A stretch of DNA of 20,262 nt from Anaerolineales bacterium (lineage in GTDB: Bacteria > Chloroflexota > Anaerolineae > Anaerolineales > E44-bin32): the NCBI GenBank assembly GCA_011772595.1, contig WVZH01000480.1, positions 48,812 to 69,073 on the forward strand, given 5' to 3'. Position numbers and translations under genes: made by a program. The notes under the pieces were generated by a model, which was given only the letters and a program-made list of their open reading frames with translations, did not search any database and was not told the DNA's origin. Below are positions 17,088 through 20,262 of this stretch, piece after piece (position 1 is the first letter of the stretch; every line of letters begins with the position of its first letter).

Positions 17088-17202
17088 GGTAGCGTACCTC
17101 CAGGGGGTTGGTTTATCTCATCCTGCTTGCTGATCTATACACTTTGATGGGCCATTGCCCGTATGGAAAAATGAACACCCGAGCTAGGATAGCGCCATAG
17201 AC

Positions 17203-18321
17203 TCACAATCGATCCACGATCGCGTGGGCAACATCCAGAGTTGAACTATCGCCACCCAAGTCGTACGTGCGTTTTTTCCCCTCAGCGATCACGAGCGCAA
17301 TGGCATTTTCCAACGCTTGCGCCATCTCGATTTCACCAAGCCAATCGAGCATTAATTTCGTTGCCAGCAACATCGCTGTTGGATTGACCTTGTTCAGACC
17401 GGCGTACTTCGGTGCGGACCCGTGTGTGGGCTCAAACACCGCGAAATCATCACCGATATTTCCACTCGAAGCAAAACCGAGCCCACCGACGAGTTGCGCA
17501 GACAAGTCGGAGAGAATATCGCCGAACATGTTACTGGTAACCAAGACGCCGTAATCTGTGGGGTTCTTGAGAAGCCACATCATTTGCGCGTCGATGTTGG
17601 TCTCCCATAGTTCGATCTCGGCGTAATCATTAGCGACCTCACGCGCCGTACGCGTCATCATGCCACTGGATTCCCGCAACACGTTCGGTTTTTCGACCAA
17701 GGTTACCGTCGGATAGTCGAACTTGCGTGCATATTCGAACGCCTGACGAATGATCCTCCGAGCCCCTGCTCTCGTAATCACGCGCAGACTTACTGCCATT
17801 TCAATCCCGGGGACTGCATCAAAGCGTGCCATTATTGGATTGTGTCCGAGGATAACCTCGCGAACCTCGTCTGGGAACGGGTGAAATTCGACACCGCTGT
17901 AAAGTCCTTCCGTGTTTTCACGGAAGACGACCAGATCGATGTCGTCTCGATAGTTGAGCGGATTTCCAGGATAGGCTTTGCAGGGACGCAAATTGGTGTA
18001 TAAGTCGAAGAGTTGTCGGAGTCTCACGATTGGGCTGCGATAGGACAGACCTCGATCCTGAAATTCAGGCGCGAGTTCCTTTGCCGCTTCCTCTTTCGGT
18101 TTCGAGGTAATTGCACCGAAGAGTCCGCAGGTGCAGGTCCTCAGGGTCTCGATGGTTCTTTGAGGGAGAGGGTCCCCTTCTTTGCACCAGAATTCCCATC
18201 CGATATCGCACGGGATGTATTCGGCGTCGAGTTTGAGAGCGTCGAGAACGATGCGTGCCGCTTCCATTACGTCCACGCCGATTCCGTCCCCGGGCATCCA
18301 GGCAATGCGGTATTTAGCCAT
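17203..18321 (-). CDS. Isocitrate/isopropylmalate dehydrogenase family enzyme
   Basis: 372 residues. Beta-hydroxyacid oxidative decarboxylase fold: PGDGIG (10-15), DLYTNLRP with Arg112, FRENTEGLY with Arg134 and Tyr141, Lys211, catalytic-metal Asp residues at 244, 268 and 272 (TSNMFGDILSDL), and EPTHGSAPKYAG (297-308). By alignment to E. coli Icd, Ser96 matches Ser113, but Ile98 stands at the Asn115 position and Pro97 between them, so isocitrate binding is not canonical. Lys305-Tyr306 match the NADP-specific Lys344-Tyr345, suggesting NADP use. It is neither a clear LeuB nor a clear Icd; isocitrate, homoisocitrate-like or tartrate-like substrates are possible. AGGAG lies 9 nt before the ATG, and the MFS gene ends 12 nt upstream, so it is co-transcribed. 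Confidence 0.88.
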   Translation of the reverse strand: MAKYRIAWMPGDGIGVDVMEAARIVLDALKLDAEYIPCDIGWEFWCKEGDPLPQRTIETLRTCTCGLFGAITSKPKEEAAKELAPEFQDRGLSYRSPIVRLRQLFDLYTNLRPCKAYPGNPLNYRDDIDLVVFRENTEGLYSGVEFHPFPDEVREVILGHNPIMARFDAVPGIEMAVSLRVITRAGARRIIRQAFEYARKFDYPTVTLVEKPNVLRESSGMMTRTAREVANDYAEIELWETNIDAQMMWLLKNPTDYGVLVTSNMFGDILSDLSAQLVGGLGFASSGNIGDDFAVFEPTHGSAPKYAGLNKVNPTAMLLATKLMLDWLGEIEMAQALENAIALVIAEGKKRTYDLGGDSSTLDVAHAIVDRL

Positions 18322-18333
18322 ATAGAAGTTCTC

Positions 18334-19566
18334 CTATGCGTGCGATGTAGGGACAGCGACCTTTCGCATTCGTGTTTCGCGTAGCACAGCAGCTACGAGT
18401 ATCGCCCCCACGAGGAGCACAACGCTATTGAGATAGAAGGGTGTCGCATAACCGCGCGTGTCATACAGCCAACCGCCCATCAACGGACCGAATATTGCTC
18501 CCAAGAAGTAGGCAAAGGTGTACAAGCCGTAGCTTGTCCCTCGCACGTCTTCGCCAGCGATGTCTGCCACGTAGGCGCGCTCCGCTGGTGCAGCAGCGAT
18601 GTATCCCAGGGTTTCGACGGACCACAGTATCGCCAGCGCAAGAACGCTTCGCAAGCTAGGAATCAACGCTGATGCAACGGCACCAATGAGTAACCCCACG
18701 ATCATCGGCTTTTTTCTACCTAACCGGTCGGCTAGGATTCCAACGCGTGAAGGTAAGAAGGAATTGAGCAAGGCGGCTGGTAGATACGCCGAGCCGATTG
18801 CCCAGAATTCTGCATTTAGATTCTTGCGCAGGAAGACGACGAGGATAGGCCAGACCATTGCGGTTGAGGCGCCTGTGATAAACACGATCATCATGAGGGC
18901 GATCAATTGCCGGGATACCGGACGCTGTCGACGGAGTGGATCGGATGAGGTGGGGCGTGTTTCAGGGACGCCGCGAAATCCATGCCAACAACCGATCAGT
19001 GCAGGAAGGGTGTAGCCGGCGAACATCCAAAACCATATGGGCCTCCATCCGAAACCCGCGTTTGACATGGAAAACATGATAACGAATCCGATGAATGTGC
19101 CAAGGATGGCGCCTCGATTGAGTGCCTCGTCGATGGTGCCAAACTCACGCCCGCGACCGGTTTCATGCGCGAGGTCTGCGATGATGGTGTACGCTGTGAT
19201 CCATAAAAATGCAGCACCGATACCCTGGACGAAACGCGCCACAGTCAACATGACCACTGAATCAGCAATGAGAAACAAAACCATCGTTACCGCGTAGCCA
19301 GAGAGTCCGATGAGAAGAAAAGGTCTTCGTCCCCACCGATCGAGCAAGCGACCCAAGAATGGGCGAACGATTACCGGGATCACCGAAAACGCCGAAAAGA
19401 AACCGCCGATTTCGAATGCGCTTGCGCCGAGCGCCTCACCGTAGATGGGGAGCACGAAGCCGATAATGCCAAACGGAAAGGAGACCCAATAAACGGATCG
19501 CCATAAGGCCTTCAGGATGGGAGATGTGTCGAAGGGGGTGGAGAAATTTCTCCGTAAATCAGCCAT
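18334..19566 (-). CDS. MFS transporter, 12 TM
   Basis: 410 residues with 12 predicted TM helices in two six-helix bundles. MFS motif A appears in both halves: GRLLDRWGRRPFLL after TM2 and GILADRLGRKKPMI after TM8. The central loop (about 205-222) is basic and short. The ARFVQGIGAAFLW helix recalls antiporter or organic-acid symporter types; the substrate cannot be fixed from sequence. Placed between the aconitase-type small subunit (55-nt gap) and the dehydrogenase (12-nt gap) on the same strand, it probably imports or exports the hydroxyacid handled by those enzymes. AAGG lies 6 nt upstream of the ATG. Confidence 0.87.
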   Translation of the reverse strand: MADLRRNFSTPFDTSPILKALWRSVYWVSFPFGIIGFVLPIYGEALGASAFEIGGFFSAFSVIPVIVRPFLGRLLDRWGRRPFLLIGLSGYAVTMVLFLIADSVVMLTVARFVQGIGAAFLWITAYTIIADLAHETGRGREFGTIDEALNRGAILGTFIGFVIMFSMSNAGFGWRPIWFWMFAGYTLPALIGCWHGFRGVPETRPTSSDPLRRQRPVSRQLIALMMIVFITGASTAMVWPILVVFLRKNLNAEFWAIGSAYLPAALLNSFLPSRVGILADRLGRKKPMIVGLLIGAVASALIPSLRSVLALAILWSVETLGYIAAAPAERAYVADIAGEDVRGTSYGLYTFAYFLGAIFGPLMGGWLYDTRGYATPFYLNSVVLLVGAILVAAVLRETRMRKVAVPTSHA

Positions 19567-19621
19567 TAAGCACCTTGATCAGTGTGGAGTCGCCAAGGTC
19601 AGAGGTTTCATGATCGGCTTC

Positions 19622-20131
19622 TTACCTGGAAGTTTGTTGGGCTTCCAGGCGTCGTCGCGTATATTCGATGAGGCCGCCTGCGTTAAAGATTTGCATCACG
19701 GATTCCGGGAGTGGAGAGAAATTATAATCTCCCGCTGCGCAACGGATCACTCCGGTTTCAAGATCGATCTCGACGCTTTCACCCTCTTGGATGGCATCCA
19801 CGGCCTCGGGGCAGATCAGCGCCGGCAACGCGGCGTTGAGACAGTTGCGATAGTAAATTCGAGCAATGGATTTAGCCACAATCGCGCCGAGTCCGCTCTG
19901 TTTTAAACAGGTTACAGCTTGCTCGCGTGAGGACCCGCATCCCCAATTCTTTCCCGCCACAATGACATCCTGCGCCTGGACTTCTTTTGCGAACCGCGGG
20001 TCGAGATCTTCTAGCGCATATTGCGACATCTCTGCAGGATCGCTTACCGTGTAGGTGTATTTCCCGGGGAAGATGACGTCCGTGTTGACGTTATCGCCAT
20101 ATCTCCAAACGCGACCTCGAATCACTGTCAT
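19622..20131 (-). CDS. Aconitase-superfamily (LeuD-type) hydro-lyase small subunit
   Basis: 169 residues, the size of short LeuD/homoaconitase-type swivel subunits. Family marks: [10 protein letters not shown] (16-25), [13 protein letters not shown] (60-72, with the phosphate-like carboxylate-binding GSSRE), [16 protein letters not shown] and ALPAL. With the large subunit it moves a hydroxyl between neighbouring carbons by dehydration and rehydration. The specificity loop after P22 reads GKYTYT rather than the common RYL-type sequence, so the substrate may not be isopropylmalate. The ATG overlaps the large-subunit stop by one base (TGATG), giving tight translational coupling. AAAGGA lies 9 nt upstream. 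Confidence 0.9.
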   Translation of the reverse strand: MTVIRGRVWRYGDNVNTDVIFPGKYTYTVSDPAEMSQYALEDLDPRFAKEVQAQDVIVAGKNWGCGSSREQAVTCLKQSGLGAIVAKSIARIYYRNCLNAALPALICPEAVDAIQEGESVEIDLETGVIRCAAGDYNFSPLPESVMQIFNAGGLIEYTRRRLEAQQTSR

Positions 20132-20262
20132 CAGGACAAATCCTTTGGATGTGTAATGACACCGGCAATCGCCGACGCGGCAACAACGGCAGGGCTGGCG
20201 AGGTAGATCTCACTCTCCTTCGTTCCCATACGTCCACGAAAGTTTCGATTGGCGCTACTTAT
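20131..20262 (-). CDS. Aconitase-superfamily (LeuC-type) hydro-lyase large subunit, 3' end only
   Basis: The minus strand is open from the right edge for 43 codons to a TGA at 20131-20133. The residues read [12 protein letters not shown], then [17 protein letters not shown] and a short tail VITHPKDLS. This is the conserved C-terminus of LeuC/homoaconitase-type large subunits, where NRNFxGRMG carries substrate-binding Arg residues. Most of the gene, including the 4Fe-4S cysteines, is beyond the window. It overlaps the small-subunit start by one base. Confidence 0.9.
   Translation of the reverse strand: MSSANRNFRGRMGTKESEIYLASPAVVAASAIAGVITHPKDLS

Noticed and set aside
19622..20262. Leucine biosynthesis leuCD.
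   Set aside because: The hydratase is followed by an MFS transporter, an IDH-like rather than LeuB-like enzyme and a PrpD-family gene. The assignment is left open because most of the large subunit is outside the window.

Overview
The window looks like a chromosomal segment of a moderate-G+C bacterium, most likely a member of the Chloroflexota (Anaerolineae-like) with an at least partly anaerobic metabolism. Grounds (recalled family resemblance, not a search): the malate dehydrogenase closely resembles the Chloroflexus LDH-like MDH; a zinc-ribbon/TM/Thr-Pro-linker/LysM protein and a SanA/YdcF protein are of the kind common in that phylum; and there is a ferredoxin-type 2-oxoacid oxidoreductase plus Mo and Se metabolism.

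Layout. 1-785: 3' part of a periplasmic helical-backbone metal/cobalamin-binding protein, followed by a strong hairpin. 856-1035: a two-TM mini-protein. 1187-3765 (minus): a complete molybdate ABC transporter operon, modA-modB-modC, tightly spaced or overlapping. 4069-5199 (plus, divergent from mod): selD, selenide water dikinase. Its true start lies upstream of an in-frame TGA at 4132-4134. That TGA sits exactly at the catalytic Cys/Sec position and is followed at once by a bacterial-SECIS-like hairpin, so the gene encodes a selenoprotein that ordinary gene calling truncates. A near-consensus promoter at 3943-3971 drives it, with a possible leaderless 26-codon ORF starting at the predicted transcription start. 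5250-6173: mdh.

6197-8742 (minus): a LysM surface protein, then a SanA/YdcF-like membrane protein overlapping an HD-domain hydrolase gene. 8877-9287: an unrecognised 136-aa protein. 9481-13110 (plus): a FadR-type (GntR/FCD) regulator followed by korA (fused gamma+alpha) and korB of a 2-oxoacid:ferredoxin oxidoreductase. 13111-13433: a strong terminator hairpin, a G-rich dispersed-type repeat and a promoter. 13434-15581: an EamA/DMT exporter and an unrecognised membrane protein. 15633-15669: a 17-bp perfect hairpin between convergent genes.

15711-20262 (minus): a cluster of aconitase-superfamily large subunit (3' end only), small subunit, MFS transporter, isocitrate/isopropylmalate-dehydrogenase-family enzyme and MmgE/PrpD-family protein. 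The transporter and PrpD member make this look more like a catabolic module for a branched or tricarboxylic hydroxyacid than a leucine operon. The dehydrogenase has a non-canonical substrate loop, so its substrate is open.

The most notable observations are the hidden selenocysteine in SelD with its recoding hairpin, the Mo/Se gene pairing, and the uncharacterised hydroxyacid cluster. No rRNA, tRNA, CRISPR array, insertion sequence or prophage gene was found.
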